Positions 1-6,617 of a stretch of 50,589 bases of DNA are shown here, one piece after another; position 1 is the stretch's first letter, and each line of letters starts with the position of its first letter. The position numbers and the translations under genes were made by a program. The DNA is from a virus: the IMG/VR virus record IMGVR_UViG_3300033150_001454, positions 1 to 50,589 of that record, one strand, 5' to 3'. The notes beneath the pieces are model-generated. The model had not been told where the DNA came from. It worked only from the letters and a program-made list of their open reading frames with translations, and searched no databases.

Positions 1-114
1 CTAATACATAGAGCATGACTCGGGCTTCCTGTACAGCCTTTGAAGTTAGCCTCTCTTTGAATACTCTTAAAAGATTCACTATAGCTAAATCCTCGTCGAT
101 TAGACCCATATTGA
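1..114. repeat. Terminal direct repeat, left copy
   Basis: Bases 1-114 are identical to bases 50476-50589. This is what an assembler leaves when a circular or terminally redundant genome is linearised. One open reading frame continues smoothly from this end into the sequence before the right copy, which supports true circular continuity. Unit length is 50,475 bp. The sequence alone cannot tell a circular molecule from a circularly permuted packaged one. Confidence 0.95.
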
Positions 115-304
115 AGACGCTGGGGAGTATTCGAAATGGATATGTCTCACCTTCATCGTAGATTATGGCAATTTGACCAATCTTATGTTTCCAATCTTTC
201 CAGAAAAGCTTCAAAAGTTTGAAGAAATTGCGGATTGCCTCTTTTCTATCCTTGGCTTCGACTGTTATATCAAGATCTTTAGTTTCAACACGATACCGTT
301 TCAT
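1..304 (-). CDS. Hypothetical protein, 5' part (gene crosses the joint)
   Basis: ATG at 304-302 opens a frame that leaves the window at base 1 and resumes at 50475, ending in TGA at 50444. The joined product is about 111 residues, starting MKRYRVETKDLDITVEAKDR and ending EDKWMTED. I recognise no domain; it looks like a small alpha/beta protein with charged helices. It is flanked on both sides by tiny paralogous membrane peptides (308-382 and 50327-50437). A Shine-Dalgarno-like GGAGA lies just upstream of the ATG. It belongs to the leftward replication operon. Confidence 0.8.
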   Translation of the reverse strand, partial: MKRYRVETKDLDITVEAKDRKEAIRNFFKLLKLFWKDWKHKIGQIAIIYDEGETYPFRILPSVFNMGLIDEDLAIVNLLRVFKERLTSKAVQEARVMLYVL

Positions 305-307
305 TCT

Positions 308-382
308 TCAAGTCTCCTTCTCGTTAAATTTGTAATTAAGTAGCACTGCTATCAGAGTTATGAATAAAAGCAATACTGGCAT
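308..382 (-). CDS. Tiny single-span membrane peptide
   Basis: A 24-residue frame, MPVLLLFITLIAVLLNYKFN then EKET, lies in another frame over the 3' end of the 336-605 gene and stops 3 bases before the next ATG. It is almost all one hydrophobic span. The evidence that it is real is a second copy at 50327-50437 (start MRMPLLLLFLTLIVVLLNY) on the other side of the joint gene, with recognisable nucleotide similarity. Function is unknown; a small membrane modulator is possible. The alternative is that this copy is a decayed duplicate. Confidence 0.5.
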   Translation of the reverse strand: MPVLLLFITLIAVLLNYKFNEKET

Positions 383-605
383 CCTCTTCACCTAAGAGCA
401 TCTTGCAGAACCTTACTATAGCTTGACTCACTTCATCAGATGGATTAACTGTTAGAATCCGTTCGTAATAGACTTTGGTAAAAATAATGTCGAATACTAA
501 TTCATCAAGCATCTTATGTATTTTATGCCATAATTTCTGGTAGTCACTAGGAGGTCCAGCTTTACACATTTTATCTAACTCTTCACGAAATTTTCTAAGG
601 TTCAT
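336..605 (-). CDS. Hypothetical protein, 89 aa
   Basis: This is a small, mostly helical, mildly acidic protein starting MNLRKFREELDKMCKAGPPS. I recognise no motif. Its ATG overlaps the stop of the 602-892 gene, and the sequence GGAGGCTTCTGAATGA supplies both the ribosome binding site and the last codons of that gene, so translation is probably coupled. Its last 47 bases overlap a tiny membrane-peptide gene in another frame. It sits in the leftward replication operon. Confidence 0.75.
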   Translation of the reverse strand: MNLRKFREELDKMCKAGPPSDYQKLWHKIHKMLDELVFDIIFTKVYYERILTVNPSDEVSQAIVRFCKMLLGEEDASIAFIHNSDSSAT

Positions 606-892
606 TCAGAAGCCTCCTCTCCAAGAATCTCTTTTAAAACTTCATGTGGAGCAAGCAGATCGGGACAAATTCCTTCCCCATTCAGTCTAACTTCTAGACA
701 TTTTTCTTTCCATGCACATCCATTGCATAATGAAAATCTTCTTCGCAGTTCATCCTTCCACCTCTGAAAATCCTTAATGTATTTTTTGTAGTCGAACATC
801 ATAGATACAGCCCCATGTCTCTGTTTGCCTGACAGATCGGTTCTTATCAGTTGATACCAATATTTTGGATCTTCAGGATCAGGAACAGTCAT
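602..892 (-). CDS. Small four-cysteine protein
   Basis: The 96-residue protein has a cysteine cluster, C56-x2-C59-x5-C65 followed by C76, which could bind zinc or an iron-sulfur cluster. The spacing resembles the C-terminal cluster of the Cas4-like nuclease encoded nearby, but there are no nuclease motifs here. Its start overlaps the stop of the 889-1017 gene (ATGA) with a strong GGAGG upstream. The C-terminus EEASE is encoded by the ribosome binding site of the next gene. Function unknown. Confidence 0.78.
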   Translation of the reverse strand: MTVPDPEDPKYWYQLIRTDLSGKQRHGAVSMMFDYKKYIKDFQRWKDELRRRFSLCNGCAWKEKCLEVRLNGEGICPDLLAPHEVLKEILGEEASE

Positions 893-1017
893 TCAGAAGC
901 CTCCTTTAAATCACAGAATACCCGCTTGCAGTTGGGACAAGCTTTCAGCTTATAGCCTCCGACTGTAGATCCAATATCTTTTAGAATTGCTACCTTACAT
1001 TTAGGACAGAAGATCAT
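889..1017 (-). CDS. Mini zinc-ribbon protein, 42 aa
   Basis: A 42-residue frame beginning MIFCPKCKVAILKDIG has two CxxC knuckles (CPKC and CPNC) about 24 residues apart, the pattern of a rubredoxin-like zinc ribbon. A GGAGGTGA-type site lies just upstream of the ATG. Its TGA overlaps the start of the 602-892 gene. Very small zinc ribbons are common in archaeal viruses and often act as regulators or adaptors, but no specific role can be given. It is supported by cysteine spacing and tight packing. Confidence 0.72.
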   Translation of the reverse strand: MIFCPKCKVAILKDIGSTVGGYKLKACPNCKRVFCDLKEASE

Positions 1018-1037
1018 TTAGATTCACCTCCATCATT

Positions 1038-1117
1038 CCTGCCATGATAGGAGAAGCGTGGAAGCGAAGAGGTCCCGGGTTCGAATCCCAGCATTTTATT
1101 CCTATCATGGTTTCAGG
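1038..1117 (+). other. tRNA T-arm-like sequence inside a long inverted repeat
   Basis: The only gene-free gap between 893 and 1259 holds a perfect 10-bp inverted repeat (1042-1051 with 1101-1110), extended by CCTG/CAGG at 1038-1041 and 1114-1117 with a 3-base bulge. Inside the loop, 1070-1091 reads like the variable loop and T-arm of a tRNA: stem CCGGG, loop TTCGAAT, 3' strand CCCAG with one mismatch. No acceptor, D or anticodon arm is visible, so it is not an intact tRNA. Possibilities are an attachment-site relic of a host tRNA 3' end or a structured RNA. Confidence 0.5.
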
Positions 1118-1259
1118 CATTCTCTTTCAACTCCTCAACTGCTTGGAAATACGCTCTCACCATCTTCGCTACTATGTAGTTTATCTTATGTGGATTCGAA
1201 TGTCCTAGAGAATACAAGAGCCTTGAAAGCTCTCCATATAACGCAGTTTTCTTATTCAT
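1113..1259 (-). CDS. Small hypothetical protein, 48 aa
   Basis: I place the start at the ATG at 1259 (MNKKTALYGELSRLLYSLGH) rather than at 1316. It has an AGGTGATG site just upstream, and the longer version would overlap the Cas4-like gene with an unconvincing N-terminus. The product is short, helical and slightly basic, ending AVEELKENA. No function is recognised. It follows the Cas4-like nuclease gene directly and could be co-translated with it. Confidence 0.6.
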   Translation of the reverse strand: MNKKTALYGELSRLLYSLGHSNPHKINYIVAKMVRAYFQAVEELKENA

Positions 1260-1273
1260 ATCATCACCTCTTA

Positions 1274-1951
1274 TTAGAATCCGGAGCATATATGTCTGAA
1301 TGGACAGAATACACATTCAAAGCTTACGTGACAAGGCATTCTATGCCCCTTCTTTATCAACTCCAACATGCCTTTATGTTGTTCTAATGAATCCATGAAT
1401 AGTATAGTAGCTCTCTCAATCTCTTCAGGAGTTAATTCATACTCTCTATACGTCTTGCCTCCTAAGAATACATTCACAAGCTTAGGATCGTGTGCTACGT
1501 TATTGTGTTCAGCTAGTATCTTGTAAGCTGATAACTGCATTCTATTAGCTAGCGTATTCCTCTTCGTAGAAGTCTTGAAGTCTACTATAACCTCTGGAGT
1601 TACTAAATCAAGATGACCTTGTAGTATATAACCATCTTGCATATTCATCTCAAGCTCTAATTCAAGCTGAGCATTAGATAAGTCATATTCAGTATTCTCA
1701 ATCCAGTCTTGAAGATTCTTGATTAATGGTTCAACTTCTCTGGATAATTCTCTCTTCGCATCTGAAAGAATGCCAAAGTCAGGTTTTGGTTCTTCCCCTC
1801 TCAATATATCTTCGACGACAGCATGGACTATTTTGCCTTTAGCTTGCAGATAATGGATGGGTAACTCTTCGGCTCCTTTGTAAGCAAGCTCAATTCTACG
1901 AGGGCATTTTCCGACCGTAGTAACTCGTATGATATTAATGTTCCAGACCAT
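1274..1951 (-). CDS. Cas4-like PD-(D/E)XK exonuclease
   Basis: This 225-residue protein has the RecB/Cas4 nuclease hallmarks: GHLDLV, then VIVDFKTSTK (the D-x-K of the PD-(D/E)XK fold) and QLSAY (motif QxxxY). One N-terminal cysteine (C16) and a C-terminal C213-x2-C216-x5-C222 cluster match the [4Fe-4S] site of Cas4 proteins. Family members are DNA exonucleases or endonucleases. In archaeal viruses stand-alone copies are thought to act in replication or recombination, and there is no CRISPR locus here. Its start overlaps the end of the upstream RHH-like gene. The family call is firm; the exact role is inferred. Confidence 0.9.
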   Translation of the reverse strand: MVWNINIIRVTTVGKCPRRIELAYKGAEELPIHYLQAKGKIVHAVVEDILRGEEPKPDFGILSDAKRELSREVEPLIKNLQDWIENTEYDLSNAQLELELEMNMQDGYILQGHLDLVTPEVIVDFKTSTKRNTLANRMQLSAYKILAEHNNVAHDPKLVNVFLGGKTYREYELTPEEIERATILFMDSLEQHKGMLELIKKGHRMPCHVSFECVFCPFRHICSGF

Positions 1952-2378
1952 TTATCCTCATCTCATCCCATACGTCTTTAACCAATTTTCTCCACTCTTC
2001 CCAATCCATATCTTTACCCAACTCCCTTAAATCTCTTGCACACTCAAGCTCATCCCTATAAGGTATGTTCAGAATCGCAGTTGATATCCTTTCCCTTAAC
2101 TGCTTCATCCTCTCTCTTTCTTCAAATTCAGCCTGTTCGTACCTCAGCTTGGCTAATTTCTTCTGTGCAGCTTCCAAAGCTTCTTGAAGCTCTTTTATCT
2201 CCTTCTCGGTCTTCGCTATCTGCTCCTCATATCCAGACTCCTTCTCTATCTTCTCCTCCACGGATAGCCTGATGAATGTTGATATTTTGTATCCATGCTC
2301 CTGTATCCATTCCACACATCTGACTGGGAGATATACAGTGGTGAGAGTCATAGGTTCTTCAGGCTTAGGTCTAGGCAT
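1935..2378 (-). CDS. Ribbon-helix-helix-like protein with coiled coil
   Basis: The start is set at 2378 (MPRPKPEEPMTLTTVYLPVR); a start at 2387 would add only three residues. Residues 10-45 fit a ribbon-helix-helix DNA-binding unit: a short strand (TTVYLPV), then two helices with the turn GYKISTFIRLSVEEKI. A strongly charged coiled coil follows from about residue 50 to 100, then an acidic, tryptophan-rich tail. RHH proteins bind operator DNA as dimers. This is likely a viral regulator, or an accessory factor for the adjacent Cas4-like nuclease. The domain call rests on pattern alone. Confidence 0.75.
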   Translation of the reverse strand: MPRPKPEEPMTLTTVYLPVRCVEWIQEHGYKISTFIRLSVEEKIEKESGYEEQIAKTEKEIKELQEALEAAQKKLAKLRYEQAEFEERERMKQLRERISTAILNIPYRDELECARDLRELGKDMDWEEWRKLVKDVWDEMRINGLEH

Positions 2379-2547
2379 TCTTCTCAACTTCCTCCCATAT
2401 TTTAATTATCGAAGTGAATAATAATAGGAGACCTAATGCAAAGATAGACTCAAACATTAAATGAGGACAGAGGCAAGATGACATCATAAGAATTGATCCG
2501 GTGAAACAGCTGATAGACCATAAATGCTTCTTCAAGAACTTATACAA
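2371..2547 (-). CDS. Small two-span membrane protein, TTG start
   Basis: A 58-residue frame starts with TTG at 2547, 10 bases after a GGAGG that lies inside the end of the helicase gene. It has two hydrophobic stretches (around TGSILMMSSCLCPHL and FALGLLLLFTSII) and a charged tail EEVEKNA that overlaps the next gene. An ATG-started version (2457) would keep only the second span and lacks a ribosome binding site. It fills the only gap between two certain genes. Function unknown; small membrane proteins of this kind include holins. Confidence 0.5.
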   Translation of the reverse strand: MYKFLKKHLWSISCFTGSILMMSSCLCPHLMFESIFALGLLLLFTSIIKIWEEVEKNA

Positions 2548-4081
2548 CTGCGAGCTTGCCTCCTCTAGTCCACCTTATCTTCCTCAACCTCAACAGCTTG
2601 TCAATTATATAGCTTGATGATTCCCAATTGATTGAGTACTTCAAGAGCTCAGTCTGCAAGTCTTCCTTGCTCATGATGCCTCCTCTCCTCTTGAGTATCG
2701 TGATAACTTGTGATCCTTCAGGATCCGCTAATAGTTCATCTCTCCACTGCATTGCCTTCTTGATCAACATCTTAAGCCTAGCATCTAGTACTACTTCATA
2801 AGAAGGTGAAATAGGGTTAGTAAACAAATTATACCCTAATGCCATCTTTCTATAGATCAGATGCTCAAAATGAGGCCTACCGTTAAAGAAGTCGTACAGA
2901 TCCTTGGAGAAAGTGATTGCCCGTATCTGATCGAGTGCTTTCTGTAAGTTCATTAAGTCGTTTCTGTATTCTATAAGAGACTTCTTGTCTAATGGAATAT
3001 TAGCACCTTCCCTTACTGCATCTATCAGTGCCCTAAAGTCACGAGGAGATGGTACCCAGTAGATGTAGTTGAGTCTCCTACCTAGTCCTCCACTTATGTC
3101 AAACTTCGCTATCTGAGTACCAGCTATCAGTGTAACGTTAGTCTTGTAGCTGATGCTGCCTGATGCTAATCTCTTATGTACATCTCCTCCGAACAGCGCA
3201 GAATTGAGCTGAGCTTCGAAGGTAAGAGAGTGCTTCTGCTCTAATACCCTTGTAATCGCTGTGAATTCTTCAATTGCCACAATGCCATCTGAGTACTCTT
3301 CTGCAAGACCTATGCGCTTTATTGGTTTGCCCTTATTTTTCTCTATCGTTCCTACAAATCCAGCCTCAGTGCATGAGCCTTGAAATGTAGTCTTGATGCT
3401 TGGGGTGTTCAGAATCCCGAAGTCTTCTGAGAAGCATTGTTTCATGAAGAAGGACTTGGAATTATGCACCAGTACCCCATTAGCTATAAAATGATCTAGG
3501 GTCGTTTCGATATCAATGTATGGGATATTATATCTGTTGGGAAGGACCCTCAGATGTGATACTTCTCTGAATTTGCCTTCTCCTTCCTCATCGAAAAACA
3601 TCAGCTTGATCCTTGGTAAAAGTTTATATGCGGGTGTCCAGCCTGCTCTAGTCCAGAAGAGATGCAATGGACTTGCCCTGATTGTATTGGGCTTCTGCTT
3701 CCCTTTTAATCTTATCTCATAGATGAGTGGATGAATGGATCTCCAGATTGATTGGACTCGATTCTCCTCAATATTATCTAAAGTTAGGAAGTTGCAGGCT
3801 TCAAGTCTATCTCCCAGCTGAAGGTACTCAATTCGCTTCCACTCACCATTTTCAAGTCTCACTCGTGTATTGGGATCGAGACAGAAGCCTGGTGGAGCAA
3901 CGAACAGCAGATGCAATCTCATGTCAGGTATTCTTGAGTGTTCGTAATAAATACGCCTTCGCTTGTTCATAAGGTTGAAGATGTGGGATCCGTAGCTCAT
4001 GAAGAAGTATGGTATGAATCTTTCTGCAAAGACTATCTTGCGTCTGCTCAGGATCTTCAATCCTTCATCGAACAGGGTCAC
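2540..4081 (-). CDS. MCM-like AAA+ helicase with mini-intein in the P-loop
   Basis: The 513-residue precursor has extein residues 1-66 and 208-513. Splicing would join APPGF to SKSFF, giving an MCM-style Walker A (compare PGxAKS). Downstream are SCTEAGFVG (like the MCM TxAGL insert), Walker B IVAIEEF, a sensor-1 region (NVTLIAGTQ) and an arginine-finger candidate GGLGRR. A winged-helix-like C-terminus follows (about 455-513). The spliced enzyme, about 372 residues, is a minimal MCM-type motor, probably the replicative helicase. It lacks an obvious MCM N-terminal OB domain. Confidence is high for AAA+, moderate for MCM. Confidence 0.85.
   Translation of the reverse strand: MTLFDEGLKILSRRKIVFAERFIPYFFMSYGSHIFNLMNKRRRIYYEHSRIPDMRLHLLFVAPPGFCLDPNTRVRLENGEWKRIEYLQLGDRLEACNFLTLDNIEENRVQSIWRSIHPLIYEIRLKGKQKPNTIRASPLHLFWTRAGWTPAYKLLPRIKLMFFDEEGEGKFREVSHLRVLPNRYNIPYIDIETTLDHFIANGVLVHNSKSFFMKQCFSEDFGILNTPSIKTTFQGSCTEAGFVGTIEKNKGKPIKRIGLAEEYSDGIVAIEEFTAITRVLEQKHSLTFEAQLNSALFGGDVHKRLASGSISYKTNVTLIAGTQIAKFDISGGLGRRLNYIYWVPSPRDFRALIDAVREGANIPLDKKSLIEYRNDLMNLQKALDQIRAITFSKDLYDFFNGRPHFEHLIYRKMALGYNLFTNPISPSYEVVLDARLKMLIKKAMQWRDELLADPEGSQVITILKRRGGIMSKEDLQTELLKYSINWESSSYIIDKLLRLRKIRWTRGGKLAVV
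3461..3883 (-). other. Mini-intein (141 aa) inserted in the helicase P-loop
   Basis: Residues 67-207 of the helicase precursor form an intein. Block A begins at Cys1 (CLDPNTRVRLENGEW) and continues through YLQLGD. Block B contains IRASPLHLFWTRAGW, with a His in the TxxH-like position. Block F/G ends YIDIETTLDHFIANGVLVHN and is followed by Ser+1. No LAGLIDADG or HNH endonuclease region is present, so it is a splicing-only mini-intein. Insertion inside Walker A is a known intein hotspot in ATPases, including archaeal MCM. Unspliced protein should be inactive. Confidence 0.93.
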
Positions 4082-4087
4082 TTGTAC

Positions 4088-4243
4088 TTAGTCCTCCAGC
4101 TCAGAGAATATTAGTTTAACCTTGAGATCAGCTCGTATGAGCAATAGATCCTCTGATAGCCTGTCTGCCATCTTCTTCAGACTATCTAGGTTCTCCTTCA
4201 ATTCGGAGAGCGAGAATGCGGTAAGCTTTACATTCAGCTCCAT
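4088..4243 (-). CDS. Small hypothetical helical protein, 51 aa
   Basis: An ATG overlapping the previous stop (TAATG) opens a 51-residue frame, MELNVKLTAFSLSELKENLD through IFSELED. It is amphipathic and leucine-rich, compatible with a short coiled coil. It lies between two well-supported genes with a 6-base gap before the helicase start. No family is recognised. Support is position, coupling and coding-like composition. Confidence 0.6.
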   Translation of the reverse strand: MELNVKLTAFSLSELKENLDSLKKMADRLSEDLLLIRADLKVKLIFSELED

Positions 4244-4401
4244 TATGGGTCATTCTCCTTTATCGGTTTCTCTTGTCTAATTCGAAGGCTGAAATCTCTT
4301 AGTACTGTTACCTCAACATCGCAATCTGGGCTGAAGAAGTAGAACCTCCATCCATCCTCTGTTAATTCTATTTTGCACGCATAGATATTATCTACTCTCA
4401 T
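4243..4401 (-). CDS. Small hypothetical protein, 52 aa
   Basis: Both ends overlap the neighbouring genes by one base through TAATG junctions at 4401 and 4243, typical of tightly coupled viral operons. The product (MRVDNIYACKIELTEDGWRF and on) looks like a small beta-rich protein with alternating hydrophobic residues. No family recognised. Confidence 0.62.
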   Translation of the reverse strand: MRVDNIYACKIELTEDGWRFYFFSPDCDVEVTVLRDFSLRIRQEKPIKENDP

Positions 4402-4637
4402 TACTCATTCACCTTCACTGGTCTCTTAGGATTGGGAAATCCATGAGTGAGTATTGCGAATCCGGCTGCATTATCCACCTTAGTCATCTCTTCGAATGGC
4501 CACCAGTACATATTCTTAGATCTTAGATCAGTACCCAATGATCTATATAGCTTACAAGCCTCCTCATAGGATATGTCGTGTATGACAAGATAACCTTTGT
4601 GAGGCTTGAGGAATTTAAGAGATTCGTCTTTGCTCAT
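4401..4637 (-). CDS. Hypothetical protein, 78 aa
   Basis: A 78-residue protein starting MSKDESLKFLKPHKGYLVIH. Tryptophans (MYWWPFEEM) and a proline-rich tail suggest a small globular domain. It starts one base from the stop of the 4639-5106 gene and overlaps the next gene by TAATG. No recognised motif. It belongs to the replication operon by position. Confidence 0.7.
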   Translation of the reverse strand: MSKDESLKFLKPHKGYLVIHDISYEEACKLYRSLGTDLRSKNMYWWPFEEMTKVDNAAGFAILTHGFPNPKRPVKVNE

Positions 4638-4638
4638 A

Positions 4639-5106
4639 TCAATATCCCCTTATGAATTTTAAATATTCCTTCCAACTCATACCAGCAAACTCACGCATTA
4701 TCGCATAATAAGAATAAGATTCCTTAAAGTTCTCAGCGGGTTCAGTTGTAACATTCTGTCTGCCAGAGAGAAGCCTCTCCAAATCTCTGCATACCTTATA
4801 GATATCTGAGGTATAGATAGTTACCCACATTTCTTCTCCTTGCCACCAAATGTTTACCAACCATCCTTTGTAAGATGAGTCAAGCATCACTGGATGTTCT
4901 AAGTAGTAATCCTTCATATAATTGAGAATAGTCTTAATTGTTGATTCTGTTAAGTACAATCGCTTCTTCTTTTGAGTTATTAAGTAACCCGCTTCGTTGA
5001 TTACTACCTCTGTTTTTGTGCGTGGTTTGATACAAACGGAAGTATAGATATATTTTGGGGATATGGTTATCTCCACATCTAGATCAGATCTTTGCTCTTC
5101 AGCCAT
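4639..5106 (-). CDS. Hypothetical protein, 155 aa, MAEEQ start
   Basis: The product is 155 residues, mixed alpha/beta, with a conserved-looking beta region (ITISPKYIYTSVCIKPRTK) and a C-terminal helix (MSWKEYLKFIRGY). The first codons MAEEQ are encoded by a junction that also encodes EWLKSK at the end of the upstream gene, in another frame. The same junction occurs once more at about 5432-5465. It has a GGAGG site. No function is recognised. Confidence 0.75.
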   Translation of the reverse strand: MAEEQRSDLDVEITISPKYIYTSVCIKPRTKTEVVINEAGYLITQKKKRLYLTESTIKTILNYMKDYYLEHPVMLDSSYKGWLVNIWWQGEEMWVTIYTSDIYKVCRDLERLLSGRQNVTTEPAENFKESYSYYAIMREFAGMSWKEYLKFIRGY

Positions 5107-5459
5107 TCTCTTGCCTCCATCAATTCGCTTATGTGAGAAGGATGAATTATCAATAATGGTTCTTCAAGTTTCGGATCGTTTAGGATGAATACTTTTCCAT
5201 TTCTTAGTAATACTGATTCAGTTAGTGTTCCAGCATGAAAGAGCATATCTTCTATTACATCTAAGCGAACCTTATCAGCTACTGCTTTGACTGCTTTCTC
5301 CTTGATCAATCCTTTCATACTCTTTGACAGTTCAAATGTAAATGAAGATACGTGAATGATATGATAAGATGCTTTCAACAGAGTCTCAGTAGGAGATGAA
5401 CCTTTTGATTCAGTTACTTCTATCTTTTCCTTCAAAGGAGTCCCTTGCTCTTCAGCCAT
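5079..5459 (-). CDS. Hypothetical protein, 126 aa, MAEEQ start
   Basis: The 126-residue product has a hydrophobic core segment and ends MEAREWLKSKDLI, resembling the end of the Sak4-like ATPase (EAEEWLKSKGLL). Both ends lie on the duplicated overlapping junction. It follows the Sak4-like gene with a 28-base overlap and a GGAGG site. No domain is recognised; it may be a small partner of the annealing ATPase, by position only. Confidence 0.75.
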   Translation of the reverse strand: MAEEQGTPLKEKIEVTESKGSSPTETLLKASYHIIHVSSFTFELSKSMKGLIKEKAVKAVADKVRLDVIEDMLFHAGTLTESVLLRNGKVFILNDPKLEEPLLIIHPSHISELMEAREWLKSKDLI

Positions 5460-6253
5460 TCTTCTGCCTCCTTAATTATCTGCTCATTCACCTTGGACAG
5501 CTTCACCGGACCCCAAGGCTTCAACATCTCTTCGCATATCCCTTCAAATGATATATCGAAGATGTATGGCTTTTGATACGTGACTCCCTGCTTGACATCT
5601 ACTCCGAAGAAATTATTCTTTATTACTTTGCCAAACTTGTAGAATTTGAAGTACACCTTACCTGTCTTGGGATCAGTTATACCATTCTGTATCCAGATAG
5701 CCATACTGAGATCCCATGGGAACTTCTTATAGCCATCTCTTATTCTTCTACCTGTAGGCACATGAGCTACATACTCATCCTTAGTTCTGCAAGTGACTAC
5801 AAGGTATTTACCTGAATCCTTTATCTTACGCACTGTTGAATCTATTATTTCGTATACCTGAGACCATAGTACTGGTACTGCTTGACCGTCTATATATGCT
5901 ACTGGAGATTTCTTACCCGTCCTTCTCTTCCATTCTTCAAGTGCTAAGTCCCTTATGTCTCCACCCGAGTCGATGGCTATGGTCTTGATGTCTGGTTGAT
6001 GTAAAGCCCACTCAACTCCTGCTTCGATGTCCTTCCATGAGTTAACCCGCTTCCACACGTGCCCCTTCTCCGGCATCTTCTGTAAGACGATGTACGCTTT
6101 ATGTTCTGTGTCTAGGAATAAAGCTTTAGGGAATGTTGCGCTGAAGTGAGTCTTGCCTTGATCCGGCTCTCCTATAACTTCTATACTGAATATCTTCTCT
6201 TGTGGAATTGTATCTGGTACGAATGCTGATTTACTAACTGGTCTCCTGCTCAT
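5432..6253 (-). CDS. Sak4-like RecA-fold ATPase (single-strand annealing)
   Basis: Start chosen at 6253 (MSRRPVSKSAFVPDTIP) because GAGGTGAGG lies 3-9 bases upstream; a longer frame to 6307 begins with an unlikely Cys-rich stretch. The product is 273 residues. It has Walker A GEPDQGKT (28-35) and Walker B KTIAIDSGGD, followed by a RecA-like core with VVTCRTKDEYV. This matches the phage Sak4/AAA_24 group, minimal RecA-like ATPases that assist single-strand annealing recombination with SSB. The RPA-like gene lies upstream in the same operon. Good family match. Confidence 0.85.
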   Translation of the reverse strand: MSRRPVSKSAFVPDTIPQEKIFSIEVIGEPDQGKTHFSATFPKALFLDTEHKAYIVLQKMPEKGHVWKRVNSWKDIEAGVEWALHQPDIKTIAIDSGGDIRDLALEEWKRRTGKKSPVAYIDGQAVPVLWSQVYEIIDSTVRKIKDSGKYLVVTCRTKDEYVAHVPTGRRIRDGYKKFPWDLSMAIWIQNGITDPKTGKVYFKFYKFGKVIKNNFFGVDVKQGVTYQKPYIFDISFEGICEEMLKPWGPVKLSKVNEQIIKEAEEWLKSKGLL

Positions 6254-6617
6254 ATTCCTCACCTCTGTAATATTCATTAAGTGCATCCAACAAATGCATC
6301 TTAGCATTTATAATTGCGTTGAAATCGCTTTGTTTATTCGGGCATTCTAAATGCTCTTGTGCGTATTCGCAATCAGTACATGCGTCCACACCACATTCAT
6401 CGTATTTGTGCAATACGCAGAAGTAGCATGTCTTGTCAGAAAGTGGCATACTCTGTACCCAAGCCATCAAGATATCCTGCTTTAAAGACATGATGTCTTC
6501 TACAGTCTCAGAATTCTCGATCATTTTGATAGTGTCTTTCACGCTTTCGTTTAAATTTCTCAAGTCTCGCTTTAATGCTCTAACGATTTTAGCCCTTATT
6601 TTTGGATCTGCTTTCAT
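6234..6617 (-). CDS. Cys-rich zinc-binding-like protein (tandem paralogue A)
   Basis: Start chosen at the ATG at 6617 (MKADPKIRAKIVRALKRDLR), preceded by GGTGA; the paralogue upstream begins MKADKEI. An N-terminal helical region leads to CYFC, then DACTDCEYAQEHLEC, a CxxC...CxxC...H...C pattern likely to bind zinc. The C-terminal helix is acidic. It is clearly related to the 6589-6990 product along its whole length, so the pair arose by tandem duplication. Role unknown; possibly regulatory. Confidence 0.75.
   Translation of the reverse strand: MKADPKIRAKIVRALKRDLRNLNESVKDTIKMIENSETVEDIMSLKQDILMAWVQSMPLSDKTCYFCVLHKYDECGVDACTDCEYAQEHLECPNKQSDFNAIINAKMHLLDALNEYYRGEEYEQETS

Noticed and set aside
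1058-1387. Rightward 109-aa frame over the tRNA-like element
   Set aside because: It lies antisense to the small 1113-1259 gene and the end of the Cas4-like gene, with no ribosome binding site or protein-like composition.
1274-1951. Cas4-like gene as a sign of a CRISPR-Cas locus
   Set aside because: No repeat-spacer array and no cas1, cas2 or effector genes are visible; stand-alone Cas4-like nucleases are common in archaeal viruses.
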